Source: CAYLHQ01 sp964628935 (lineage in GTDB: Bacteria > Acidobacteriota > Polarisedimenticolia > Polarisedimenticolales > DASRJG01). Taken from it: a stretch of DNA of 64,000 nucleotides. Below are positions 1 to 6,806 of the stretch, in pieces; position 1 is the stretch's first letter; every line of letters begins with the position of its first letter. The stretch lies in NCBI GenBank assembly GCA_964628935.1, contig CAZVOE010000001.1:1-64000 (forward strand), in the 5' to 3' direction. Below the pieces are notes generated by a model. It ran no database searches. It was not told the origin of the DNA and was given only the letters and a program-made list of their open reading frames with translations. The position numbers and the translations under genes are program-made.

Positions 1-503
1 GGGTCGCGGTGGGCGACCGTCTCGAGGCGGTTCGGGAAACCTCGGGACCCGCAGTCCTCCACGCGAACCTCGCCGTCGCGGTCGAGCGGTACGCCCGCGT
101 CGCCGCCTCGCAAGGGGTCGAGGCTCGCCACCCGTTCCTCGACAGGCGCCTCGTCGAGTTCTGCGCCGCACTTGCGTGGAACCTCCGCGTTCGGGACGGT
201 TGGTCGAAGTGGATCGTGCGACGGGCTTCGGAGGGGTTCCTTCCGGACGACGTCCGCTGGCGAAAGGGGCGCTGGGTCCGCCTGGGCCCCGACTTCCTCG
301 CCGCGCTCATCCGGTCCAGGCGGGAGTGGATGCGGGAGAGGCTGGAGGAGGCGGCGCAGGTCCTGGAACCCTACGCCGATCTAGAGTTTTTTCGCCGGAC
401 CTTCGCCAGTAATTGTGGCCTTGGGGACGGTACGAGTCCCGAGTCAGCCTGGCGTATCGCCACCTTGGGCCACTGTCTATCTCTTATTCACAAAGTCGAA
501 TAA
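1..503 (+). CDS. Asparagine-synthase-like lasso cyclase (C protein), 3' part
   Basis: C-terminal 160-odd residues of an asparagine synthase (glutamine-hydrolysing) family protein; the gene enters from the left edge with its frame open. The readable part carries the family's C-terminal signature ARHPFLDRRLVEFC followed by RDGWSKWIVRRA and a DDVRWRKG block, which belongs to the ATP-pyrophosphatase (synthetase) domain. In lasso peptide clusters this family adenylates the Asp/Glu side chain of the precursor and closes the macrolactam ring. That role is inferred here because a lasso-type precursor gene begins 55 bp downstream and a HPr-kinase-like gene follows. The N-terminal glutaminase-like domain and any ATP-site residues lie outside the window. 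An ordinary asparagine synthetase or an exopolysaccharide amidotransferase is the alternative. Confidence 0.8.
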   Translation, partial: VAVGDRLEAVRETSGPAVLHANLAVAVERYARVAASQGVEARHPFLDRRLVEFCAALAWNLRVRDGWSKWIVRRASEGFLPDDVRWRKGRWVRLGPDFLAALIRSRREWMRERLEEAAQVLEPYADLEFFRRTFASNCGLGDGTSPESAWRIATLGHCLSLIHKVE

Positions 504-558
504 TATTCTGGAGTCGCGTGCGTGACGGCCGACTGCGCGACGGAGGTGTCGACGTCCC

Positions 559-681
559 ATGAAGCTCAGGAAGGTCTACACAACTCCCAGAATCGAGTCC
601 TACGGCCGCCTCCGCGACCTGAAGGCGGGAGGCTCAGGAAACGCAAACGAGGACTCCCAGGGGCAGCGGCCGCGGCCTTGA
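559..681 (+). CDS. Lasso-type RiPP precursor peptide (40 aa)
   Basis: Small ORF starting at ATG 559 with a GGAGGT ribosome-binding site at 542-547. The leader contains YTTPRIESYG, an exact fit to the YxxPx(L/I)xxxG motif that lasso leader peptides use to bind the B1/RRE protein, followed by RLRDLKA. The probable core starts at Gly24 (GGSGNANEDSQGQRPRP, 17 residues), which puts Glu31 at core position 8 and Asp32 at position 9, the usual acceptors for a Gly1 macrolactam. Lys replaces the common Thr at position -2, so the cleavage site is inferred. The tail has two Arg-Pro pairs. The stop codon overlaps the TTG start of the kinase gene (TTGA, 678-681), arguing for coupled translation. The gene is overlapped by an in-frame extension of the kinase ORF, so automatic callers would miss it. 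Confidence 0.75.
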   Translation: MKLRKVYTTPRIESYGRLRDLKAGGSGNANEDSQGQRPRP

Positions 682-1646
682 CCCTTCATCGGTTCGGAGA
701 CCTCGTTCTCGAAAGCGAGTTCCCGCTTCCAACCCTTCCGTCCCTGGATCACGGGGTCGCAACGTACGTGATCCGCGAGGAGCCCGACGTCGCTTCGAGC
801 GAGCGCTCGAAGACTCGCTGGGACCATCACTGGTGCGATCCTCTCGGGAATACCTCTCTCTCTTGCGCCCGGGAGAAGTGGGGCTATCGGCTCCGATTCC
901 CGGGCCTTGCGACCTTCGGCGTCGACAGCGGGGGCGGGGAGATCACGTGGCGCGCTGAGTCGGCGATCCCCACGGAAACGATCGAGCATCTGCTCATCGA
1001 CCAGGTGCTCCCGCGCGTCCTGGCGTGGCACGGGCGGGTCGTCCTCCATGCCGCCTGCGTCGCCTCGACGGCAGGGGCAATCGCGTTCCTCGGTGCGTCG
1101 GGGTCCGGGAAATCGACTCTCGCCGCGGCGCTCGCGCGCGCAGGATGGGCCCTCCTCGGAGACGACACGATTCTCGTTCGGCGGGACACAAAGGGAGGGT
1201 TCGAGGCAGTCCCGACCTACACAGGACTTCGCCTTCTGCCGTCTGCGCTCGAACAACTCGCGGGTGGCCTGGCGACGCGAAGCGTCGCGCATACGACCGC
1301 GAAGCGCCGCGTCGCGGTCGAATCTTCCGACATCGCGCTGGCCTCCGGCCCCGTCTTTCTGCGGGAAGTTCACGTGCTGAGCGGCTGCGCGACCGCGGGT
1401 GAGGTTCGGCTGGAGCCGATCCGTGGGCTGGAGGCGATCCTCGCCCTCGTTCGGGGGAGTTTCCAACTTCACCTAGACGACTCAGACCGGGCCTCGGAGT
1501 TCTTTGCTCGGATCGTGACGCTTGCCGATATGGTCCCCCTTCGACGCTTGTCCTACCCACGGCGCTTCCACGTCCTTCCGCACGTCATACGAGAGATCGA
1601 GAAATTCTCCGGCCTTTTTCGCTCGACTAGTCGAACCAACAACTGA
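678..1646 (+). CDS. HPr kinase/phosphorylase-like protein of the RiPP cluster
   Basis: About 322 aa from TTG 678. The family hallmark is a C-terminal kinase domain with P-loop GASGSGKST near residues 139-147, preceded by HAACVA and followed by LLGDDTILV, the usual HprK-like arrangement. In paeninodin-type lasso clusters such kinases phosphorylate the precursor; the precursor here has Ser in the core but not at its C-terminus, so the target is open. The frame is open upstream to ATG 522, but that extension would read through the precursor gene and gives Arg/Pro-rich sequence without family likeness. The TTG that overlaps the precursor stop begins exactly where homology-like sequence (TLHRFGDLVLESEF) starts. 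It is the last recognisable modifying enzyme on this side; no B1/B2 or transporter gene follows. Confidence 0.75.
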   Translation: MTLHRFGDLVLESEFPLPTLPSLDHGVATYVIREEPDVASSERSKTRWDHHWCDPLGNTSLSCAREKWGYRLRFPGLATFGVDSGGGEITWRAESAIPTETIEHLLIDQVLPRVLAWHGRVVLHAACVASTAGAIAFLGASGSGKSTLAAALARAGWALLGDDTILVRRDTKGGFEAVPTYTGLRLLPSALEQLAGGLATRSVAHTTAKRRVAVESSDIALASGPVFLREVHVLSGCATAGEVRLEPIRGLEAILALVRGSFQLHLDDSDRASEFFARIVTLADMVPLRRLSYPRRFHVLPHVIREIEKFSGLFRSTSRTNN

Positions 1647-1789
1647 CTAGTCTTGGATGCCGGGTGGCGTGACGACGCCGCACGAGCGGTCGGCTGTTGC
1701 CCTTCAAGATCCGTTGCTGGCACTCGCGTCGGGACATAGCTTTCGACGCGGAAGAAGATCGGCGGCAGATTCTTCGGAGGGTGCGAGCG

Positions 1790-2311
1790 TTGAGCGACGA
1801 AGAGATTCTCGGACGATTCGCGGACACGGAAGGCACGCGACGTTACGTCCCACGGCGGCGGGTGCGCGCCACGGTCCGACTCGCCGGCCGCGGCGTCTTG
1901 GAGGGGGATCTCTACGCGGAGCAGGTCCACTTGGACGGTAGGCCGGGCCGAGTGCTCGAGCGGCTGAACGACGCGTCCGAGCGCTATCTCCCTCTCGCAG
2001 TCCATGATTCGCACCTCCTCCTGAACAAGAGGCACATTGTCACGGTTGAGATCGAGACCCGGGAGGTGGAACGGCCCACCGAGTCGTCACGCGCGTCGCT
2101 GGTCCGAATCGACCTGACGGAGGGAAGCAGCGTGGAGGGATCGATGGAGATGCCGCGGGCGACCGGCGCTGGTTCGCGAACTCTCGACAACTTGAACGCG
2201 CTCCCGGACGGCTTTCACGTCGTCTGGACGACAAGCGCGGCGTGCCTCGTCAATGCCTGGTACATCGCCGTCGTCGCCGAGAAGTGCGGCCTTGAGCGGC
2301 TCATCGATTGA
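1790..2311 (+). CDS. Hypothetical protein with two tandem beta-rich repeats
   Basis: About 173 aa from TTG 1790, chosen because GGAGG at 1776-1780 lies nine bases upstream; the frame stays open to TTG 1697. The protein is an internal duplication. Residues roughly 24-85 (ATVRLAGRGVLEGDLY ... LLLNKRHIVTVEIE) and 98-165 (SLVRIDLTEGSSVEGSMEMP ... CLVNAWYIAVVAEK) share the pattern 'strand, Gly-rich turn, strand, variable loop, Asn-containing strand, VxVE/K'. The shape resembles small beta-barrel domains of the DUF6812 type, but that assignment is uncertain. No signal peptide or membrane segment is visible. It follows the kinase gene on the same strand and may be the last gene of the RiPP unit or an unrelated neighbour. 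Confidence 0.6.
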   Translation: MSDEEILGRFADTEGTRRYVPRRRVRATVRLAGRGVLEGDLYAEQVHLDGRPGRVLERLNDASERYLPLAVHDSHLLLNKRHIVTVEIETREVERPTESSRASLVRIDLTEGSSVEGSMEMPRATGAGSRTLDNLNALPDGFHVVWTTSAACLVNAWYIAVVAEKCGLERLID

Positions 2312-2469
2312 CCCCACCGGCAAAGCCGTTCCTCGCGCGTCTCGCCTCGCGCCCGGGATTGCCTTGCGGCTCGCTGTGGAATGGGCGTTTCGCTCCGGTC
2401 CGCGTCGGCTTTCCTGGCCGAGGATTCCCGATTCCGCGGCGATTGCATTCTCTCTGTGCCAATTTGATG

Positions 2470-2492
2470 TACTATTGTAGTGCGATATGGCA
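2470..2492 (+). promoter_or_regulatory. Possible promoter/operator over the XRE start codon
   Basis: AT-rich stretch upstream of the regulator at 2487. TACTAT (2470-2475) could serve as a -10 box only about 11 bases from the ATG, and no Shine-Dalgarno is seen, so the transcript may be nearly leaderless. TGCGATATGGCA (2481-2492) spans the start codon and differs by one base from a perfect palindrome, TGCCATATGGCA, at the start of the second XRE gene (5634-5645). This suggests a shared operator; function is inferred. Confidence 0.3.
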
Positions 2493-3740
2493 CAGATTGG
2501 GAACGACCAAGAGTCGGGTCTCTTGAAGGACCTTCGATCGCGGCTGGGGCTCTCGCAGATCGAACTTGCCCATCGAGCGGGAGTGTCCCAGAGCTTCGTC
2601 TCCCGGCTGGAGCGCGGGGACGTGCTGCGCCCGTCGCGCGCCCCCATCGAGCGGCTGGCCGCCGTGCTGGGGGTCACCGTGTCGGATCTTCTGCCGGTGT
2701 TTGTCCAGCGGCGACCTCTACGTTTCGGATGGGAAAAGGCGCCCGCGACGATGCGGATGGGCGTTTGGGAGTGCCCGTGGACGGCGCCGGCGTTGCTCGC
2801 GGGTTCGAATCCGGCGGGATCTTTCTCGATCACCAGCAGGAGGCCGCCCGTGACCGCATCGGCGGCCCCGAGGACGCCGGAAGAATCGCCGGCGAACCAC
2901 TGCATGCAACCCCGCGAACTCATCCGCCGCCTCGGGGCGAACGAGTTCGACTGTGTCCTGGTGCCTACCGAAGCCCTCCGTGCCGGAGCGGATCACCTGG
3001 TGGAGTGCGCGGAGGTCGCTCGAGCGCCGGATGCGATCCACGTGATCGCTTGCGTTCCGGACGGCACTCCCGGAGGCATCGACGCTGCGTCGGAAGTCGG
3101 CCCCCCCGCACCCGGGTTCCGCGCCGGCCGACGTCCCCTTTTCGATGTTCTTGCCGAACGAGGCCCGGTCACGGTCCTCTTCCCGTTCGACGTGGGAGCG
3201 TCGACCGCCGTCGAGTCGGTTCGGGACACCTTCCCCGGCGTTTACACCCCGTTGGGGATTCCGATCGAGACATGGCCCCGGTGTCCGCGTTCCGCGCTCG
3301 ATCGACTTCGATCCGTTCGCGGCCCGACCCTAGTCGTGGCTCCCGAGCCCTTCGCCGGAGATTGGGAGCGTGCTCTGACGGACATCTACCAGCAGTGGCG
3401 GGGATTCTCCCTCCGTGCGGATCACCTTCTCCCCTGCGCCCTCAAGACACGATTGTCGCTCAGTCTCGCATTCCACGCCGATCGAATCGGTACGTGGGTC
3501 TGGAGGGAGGAGGTTTACCGCTTTCTCGAGCAATTCGAGTACGAGTCGCTCGATCTCGAGCGTGGGCAGTCACTCGCACTGGAGTCACTCGCCGCGAAGC
3601 TCGGGATGGACGCCGAGGCGTTCGTTCGAGAACTCGCGACGTGCGATTTCACGCCGCGCTACTCCGCGGCGTGGGTCGCGCGCCTGCGAGGACCCGTGAC
3701 AGCGGCGACGCGGAAACCGCGATTCCCCGAAGGGCGCTAG
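2487..3740 (+). CDS. XRE-family regulator with C-terminal sensor-like domain
   Basis: 417 aa. Residues about 10-72 form a Cro/C1-type helix-turn-helix (LRSRLGLSQIELAHRAGVSQ, SFVSRLERGDVLRPS, IERLAAVLGVTVSDLL). The remaining 340 residues are not a standard peptidase or TPR tail. They include stretches such as ELIRRLGANEFDCVLVPTEAL and GPVTVLFPFDVG that read like the two lobes of a small-molecule-binding domain, so a ligand-responsive repressor is plausible. Residues about 85-135 are low in recognisable structure. The ATG is used because the HTH begins a few residues later. It ends convergently with the next gene (four-base overlap). Ligand and target are unknown. Confidence 0.75.
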   Translation: MAQIGNDQESGLLKDLRSRLGLSQIELAHRAGVSQSFVSRLERGDVLRPSRAPIERLAAVLGVTVSDLLPVFVQRRPLRFGWEKAPATMRMGVWECPWTAPALLAGSNPAGSFSITSRRPPVTASAAPRTPEESPANHCMQPRELIRRLGANEFDCVLVPTEALRAGADHLVECAEVARAPDAIHVIACVPDGTPGGIDAASEVGPPAPGFRAGRRPLFDVLAERGPVTVLFPFDVGASTAVESVRDTFPGVYTPLGIPIETWPRCPRSALDRLRSVRGPTLVVAPEPFAGDWERALTDIYQQWRGFSLRADHLLPCALKTRLSLSLAFHADRIGTWVWREEVYRFLEQFEYESLDLERGQSLALESLAAKLGMDAEAFVRELATCDFTPRYSAAWVARLRGPVTAATRKPRFPEGR

Positions 3741-4462
3741 TCCGAGAGCACCGTCGATCGGATGCGACTTCGTGCTTCCGCCACCGAGTCTGACGAAAAC
3801 GGCTCGAAGCTCGGATTCGACCAGTTCTCGGTAGCAAAATCGTACTCGATCCAGCCGACGAGAGTGGCGTCGTGGATCCAACTGACCCACAGGTGACCGG
3901 AATCCGACAACACCTCGGGCCCCGCGGTTCCGCTCGTGATCGATGTGGCGACTGTTTGGGCATGAATGAAGGGCGTCGGCTCGTCGTCGATGATCTGCAC
4001 GGAGACCGAAATCGCTCCGTTCGATTCGTGCTCGTACGCCACCCACATCCGGCTCCCGTCGAAGGCGACGGACGGACGGCGACTCGGGACGGACGGATCG
4101 CTCTGCACGAGGACCGGACCCCAGGCACCGGTTTCCTGCAACCGGCGCCGGCAGAGGACGCTCGGAACGGCGTCAGCCCTCCACCAGACGACCATCGTGT
4201 CCCCGGTGATCGAATCGACCGCCAGACGGGGAGCGAGGTCATCGGCCGGGTTCTCGCTGACGTTCTTCACGAGGAGTGGAAGCCCCTCGCCACGATTGAT
4301 GACGTGCCGAACCTCGAAATTCTGCGCCAACCAGGGATCGTCGACGGTCTCGATCGCCCCCGTCACGGGGTTGATCGTCGAAACGGGTGGCGACGACTCC
4401 GCCGCGTTGAGGACCGGGGCCACAGCGAGAACCGCGGCGCAGAGGAGCGGATTACGCCACAT
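3737..4462 (-). CDS. Secreted protein with sialidase-like propeller repeats
   Basis: 241 aa from ATG 4462. A typical signal peptide (MWRNPLLCAAVLAVAPVLNA) is followed by at least three repeats of one pattern: APRLAVDSITGDTMVVWWRA, RRPSVAFDGSRMWVAYEHES and GPEVLSDSGHLWVSWIHDAT. This Asp-box/BNR-like rhythm indicates beta-propeller blades, but only about half a normal propeller is present. The frame is open upstream to 4729, but that extension overlaps the XRE-TPR gene and lacks a signal peptide. Start and the upstream stop overlap by 11 bases, so the two genes are likely co-transcribed. Exported, function unknown. Confidence 0.65.
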   Translation of the reverse strand: MWRNPLLCAAVLAVAPVLNAAESSPPVSTINPVTGAIETVDDPWLAQNFEVRHVINRGEGLPLLVKNVSENPADDLAPRLAVDSITGDTMVVWWRADAVPSVLCRRRLQETGAWGPVLVQSDPSVPSRRPSVAFDGSRMWVAYEHESNGAISVSVQIIDDEPTPFIHAQTVATSITSGTAGPEVLSDSGHLWVSWIHDATLVGWIEYDFATENWSNPSFEPFSSDSVAEARSRIRSTVLSD

Positions 4463-5639
4463 GGGATTCTCCCGAGGCGAGCGAAGATCGGACCTCCTTC
4501 GCCTCTTCCGAGGTATCGTCCGCGAACCGAATGAGCGCGTATGCGGTGTTCCTTTCCGCACGTGCTTGATCGCCCTCACCAGCGCACTGATGGGCCTTCC
4601 AGAGGTGGTAATGCGCCCGGAAACGCGCCTCCTGATCCCCCTGGACGATCGCCGCGCTCGCCGCCTCCCGAAGGACCCGAACCGCCTCGTCGACGCGGCC
4701 AACCTTGATAAGCAACCGCCCCCGTTCAATCCGGCCGACTAAGGCAAGTCGTGCGAACCCTTGGCGCTCCGCCGCCTCGATCACACGACCCGCCTCCCGG
4801 AGCCCGTCCTCGAATTGACCGGAAGCCGCGAGAATCCGAACGCCGAGGAGTTTCGCCCGGGTCTCGCCGTATGCGTCCGCCCCTCCACGATACGACCGAA
4901 GCGAGCGGGCCAACGCCTCCCGGGCCTCTTTCGGACGACCGGCATCGAGAAACAACCTCGCCTCCTGATGCGCGGCGTAGGCGGCAAGTACCCTGTCTTT
5001 TCGAGGGAGAATCGATCGCGCTTGCCGAACAAGAGCGAACGCAATGTCGAGCGAACCGAGTTCTCGCCAAACCGACGCCTTGAGAATCATCGCCTTGACC
5101 GCGGTCGCTGGATCGGGAGCGTCGAGAAGCAGGTCTTCCAGTATCATCTTGGCTAGACGCAGCTTTCCGAGATCGCGCGCGGCCGTCGCGAGACCGAGCG
5201 ACGCCCGATGAAGCCGCTCCTTACCCGCCTCTTCCTCGCGGAGCCGGTCCCGCAATGTCAGAAAGTATGCGATCCCTCGGGGAAATTCCCCGGCTCGCCA
5301 GGCCGCCACCGCACGGTCGTAGAGGGTATCCGCGTCGCCTTCGAGGGTCTCTGACTGACCGAGATCTTCCAGCGCGACCAGGTCCGCAACGACGCCGGGT
5401 GGGATCTCGTAGAGGCGAAGCAAATGATGGAGCCGGCGGACTCCGGCGTCGATTTTCCCCTGCTCGATGCGGACGAGCGTGGAATGCGGGATGGGGAACC
5501 CGCTCGCCGCCAGGCGGCGGGAAACTTCGGCAAGGCTCAGACCAAGACTCCGGCGCCGGTCCTTGAGAAGGCGCCCGAGCATCTTGGAGGGCGGAATTGC
5601 GGCGCTCGGCATAGCCGTATTGTACCGTGCTGATGCCAT
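4452..5639 (-). CDS. XRE-family regulator with helical (TPR-like) repeats
   Basis: 395 aa from ATG 5639 (386 aa if ATG 5612 is used). Residues about 20-80 are a Cro/C1 helix-turn-helix (RRRSLGLSLAEVSRRLAASG, IPHSTLVRIEQGKI). The rest is a chain of paired amphipathic helices with TPR-like spacing (LYDRAVAAWRAGEFPRGIAY, AHQEARLFLDAGRPKEAREA, GRLLIKVGRVDEAVRVLREA). This architecture is common in peptide-binding regulators, but the ligand is unknown. It is immediately upstream of, and overlaps, the secreted propeller protein, which may be its regulated partner. A 12-bp palindrome covers the 5639 start codon. The second regulator of this type lies 1.7 kb away in the opposite orientation. Confidence 0.75.
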   Translation of the reverse strand: MASARYNTAMPSAAIPPSKMLGRLLKDRRRSLGLSLAEVSRRLAASGFPIPHSTLVRIEQGKIDAGVRRLHHLLRLYEIPPGVVADLVALEDLGQSETLEGDADTLYDRAVAAWRAGEFPRGIAYFLTLRDRLREEEAGKERLHRASLGLATAARDLGKLRLAKMILEDLLLDAPDPATAVKAMILKASVWRELGSLDIAFALVRQARSILPRKDRVLAAYAAHQEARLFLDAGRPKEAREALARSLRSYRGGADAYGETRAKLLGVRILAASGQFEDGLREAGRVIEAAERQGFARLALVGRIERGRLLIKVGRVDEAVRVLREAASAAIVQGDQEARFRAHYHLWKAHQCAGEGDQARAERNTAYALIRFADDTSEEAKEVRSSLASGESHVA

Positions 5640-5645
5640 ATGGCA
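5634..5645. promoter_or_regulatory. Perfect 12-bp palindrome at the XRE-TPR start codon
   Basis: TGCCATATGGCA is its own reverse complement and contains the candidate ATG of the minus-strand regulator. An 11/12 match, TGCGATATGGCA, lies at the start codon of the other XRE gene (2481-2492). A shared auto-regulatory operator is the simplest reading. TACAAT (read on the minus strand, about 5619-5624) six bases before ATG 5612 is an alternative -10 box for a leaderless shorter form. Confidence 0.35.
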
Positions 5646-5679
5646 ATAGTTTTCTGTTCGTGGAAAACAATCACGAGTC

Positions 5680-6080
5680 TCAGGCCGTGATCCGCTCGAA
5701 CCGGGGATTGGGTCGGATCGCGTCCAGGTCACGGTCGGTGGCGACCCATCTCCGGTCCGACCTCCCGCTCACGACCACCGTCTCGAGGCCCCGCGAACGC
5801 GGCGCGGTGCTCCTCCGCTCCGACTTTCGCGCAGACGACGTGGTCGAGCATCTGGGAACGGACGTACGCTCCGAGTGGTCCGCGACGAGCGCGATGCCGA
5901 GGAGGGTGGAACGCTCGATTCCCGCCGCAGCGACGACAGACCAGAGGTCGCGCACGAAGGCGTCGTGCTCGGGTCGTCTACGTCCCGGCGGAGAGGCCGT
6001 TTCCCCGCTCGTCGGAACGCACGAGACCATGGGTCGCGGCGAGTGTGGGGAATGAGGTCGCACCGAGTGGGGCGCTCCCG
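5680..6080 (-). pseudogene. Decayed alpha/beta-hydrolase remnant
   Basis: Pieces of an alpha/beta hydrolase of the type often linked to adenylate cyclases or LuxR regulators can be read in two minus-strand frames. One frame gives THGLVRSDERGNGLSAG (compare the usual VRYDxRGxGLSD). After a frame change comes HDAFVRDLWSVVAAAGIERS, TLLGI and then ADHSERTSV, where the nucleophile elbow GISQG and the helix after it appear deleted. A C-terminal LDAIRPNPRFERITA resembles the terminal motif of TPR/cyclase proteins. No intact frame exists, and the Ser nucleophile is missing. Family likeness is by recognition of motifs only. Confidence 0.5.
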
Positions 6081-6130
6081 ATCGTGTTGACCGTCGCCGT
6101 CGCTCCTCCTACAATTCGCCACTCATCGAA

Positions 6131-6397
6131 ATGAAGGACGCTCCGTTGCGATCGTTCGAGGCCACCCTCGAGGCTGCCGCCGACTCGACCCGGACCGGGA
6201 TCGCGAAACTCTCGCAGCGGCGGGAGCTGCGCGCTCGCCGAATCCCGGCTGTCCTCGGTCTCGCGCAGGCGAGCCCGAACCCGTTCGCGCGCCCCGTCCT
6301 CCATCTCGTCCGCGCCGCCCTCGCCCGCGACCCACAGATCGCCTCCGACCGGGAGCGGCTGCGGGGGATCCGGCGAATCCCGGTCGGGGAGCAGTGA
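6131..6397 (+). pseudogene. Eroded ArsR-like repressor ORF
   Basis: Intact 88-aa frame directly in front of arsC. It follows the ArsR pattern: LEAAADSTRTGIAKLSQRREL corresponds to the usual 'ALADPTRLRIL..L..REL' and IPAVLGLAQAS to the recognition helix start. HLVRAALARD resembles the 'YLRRAGLVRD' turn. However the arsenite-binding ELCVC motif is replaced by ELRARR, and the stretch between AQAS and the wing (SPNPFARP) does not match a recognition helix. It is therefore either a degraded repressor or a strongly diverged, non-metal-sensing one. It may have left the downstream arsC-ACR3 pair constitutive. Position and likeness are seen; loss of function is inferred. Confidence 0.45.
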
Positions 6398-6401
6398 AAC
6401 C

Positions 6402-6806
6402 GTGGCTGATCCGAAACCTCGTCTCCTGTTCGTCTGCGTCGAGAACTCGTGCCGGTCTCAGATGGCCGAGGGGTTCGCGCGGGCAGTCGGCGCCGGCCGG
6501 GTCGAGGCGTGGAGCGCCGGTTCCCGTCCCTCCGGAAGAGTGAACCCGCGCGCGATCGTGTTCATGAGGGAACGCGGGATCGATCTCGACGCGCAGACCT
6601 CGAAGGGGCTCGAGGTCCTTCCCCCGGGGGCTTGGGACGCCGTCGTGACGATGGGATGCGGCGACGCCTGCCCCCACCTTCCGGCACACACCCGCGTCGA
6701 CTGGGATCTTCCCGATCCGAAGGAACTCCCCGACGACGAGTTCCGGAGGATCCGGGACCGGATCGAGGCGCTCGTCCAGGGCCTCGTCGCGGAGTACCTG
6801 CGATGA
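6402..6806 (+). CDS. arsC: Arsenate reductase, low-molecular-weight phosphatase type
   Basis: 134 aa from GTG 6402, with a GGGGAG ribosome-binding site. The fold is that of thioredoxin-coupled ArsC / LMW protein tyrosine phosphatase. The P-loop CVENSCRSQMAEGF near residues 12-25 contains the C-x5-R pattern with the nucleophilic Cys. VTMGCGDACPHLP holds the later Cys pair used in the disulfide relay, and WDLPDPKE carries the general-acid Asp. It reduces arsenate to arsenite in the cytoplasm. The stop overlaps the ATG of the ACR3 gene (ATGA), so reductase and exporter are translated together. A tyrosine phosphatase is unlikely given the neighbour and the MGCGD motif. Confidence 0.9.
   Translation: MADPKPRLLFVCVENSCRSQMAEGFARAVGAGRVEAWSAGSRPSGRVNPRAIVFMRERGIDLDAQTSKGLEVLPPGAWDAVVTMGCGDACPHLPAHTRVDWDLPDPKELPDDEFRRIRDRIEALVQGLVAEYLR

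Noticed and set aside
522..677. N-terminal extension of the kinase ORF from ATG 522
   Set aside because: Arg/Pro-rich sequence without family likeness that reads through the precursor gene out of frame; the TTG at 678 fits the overlap and the start of homology-like sequence.
2797..2812. GGTTCGAATCC resembling a tRNA T-loop
   Set aside because: No matching acceptor stem, D-arm or anticodon arm can be folded in the preceding 70 bases, and it lies inside a continuous regulator frame.
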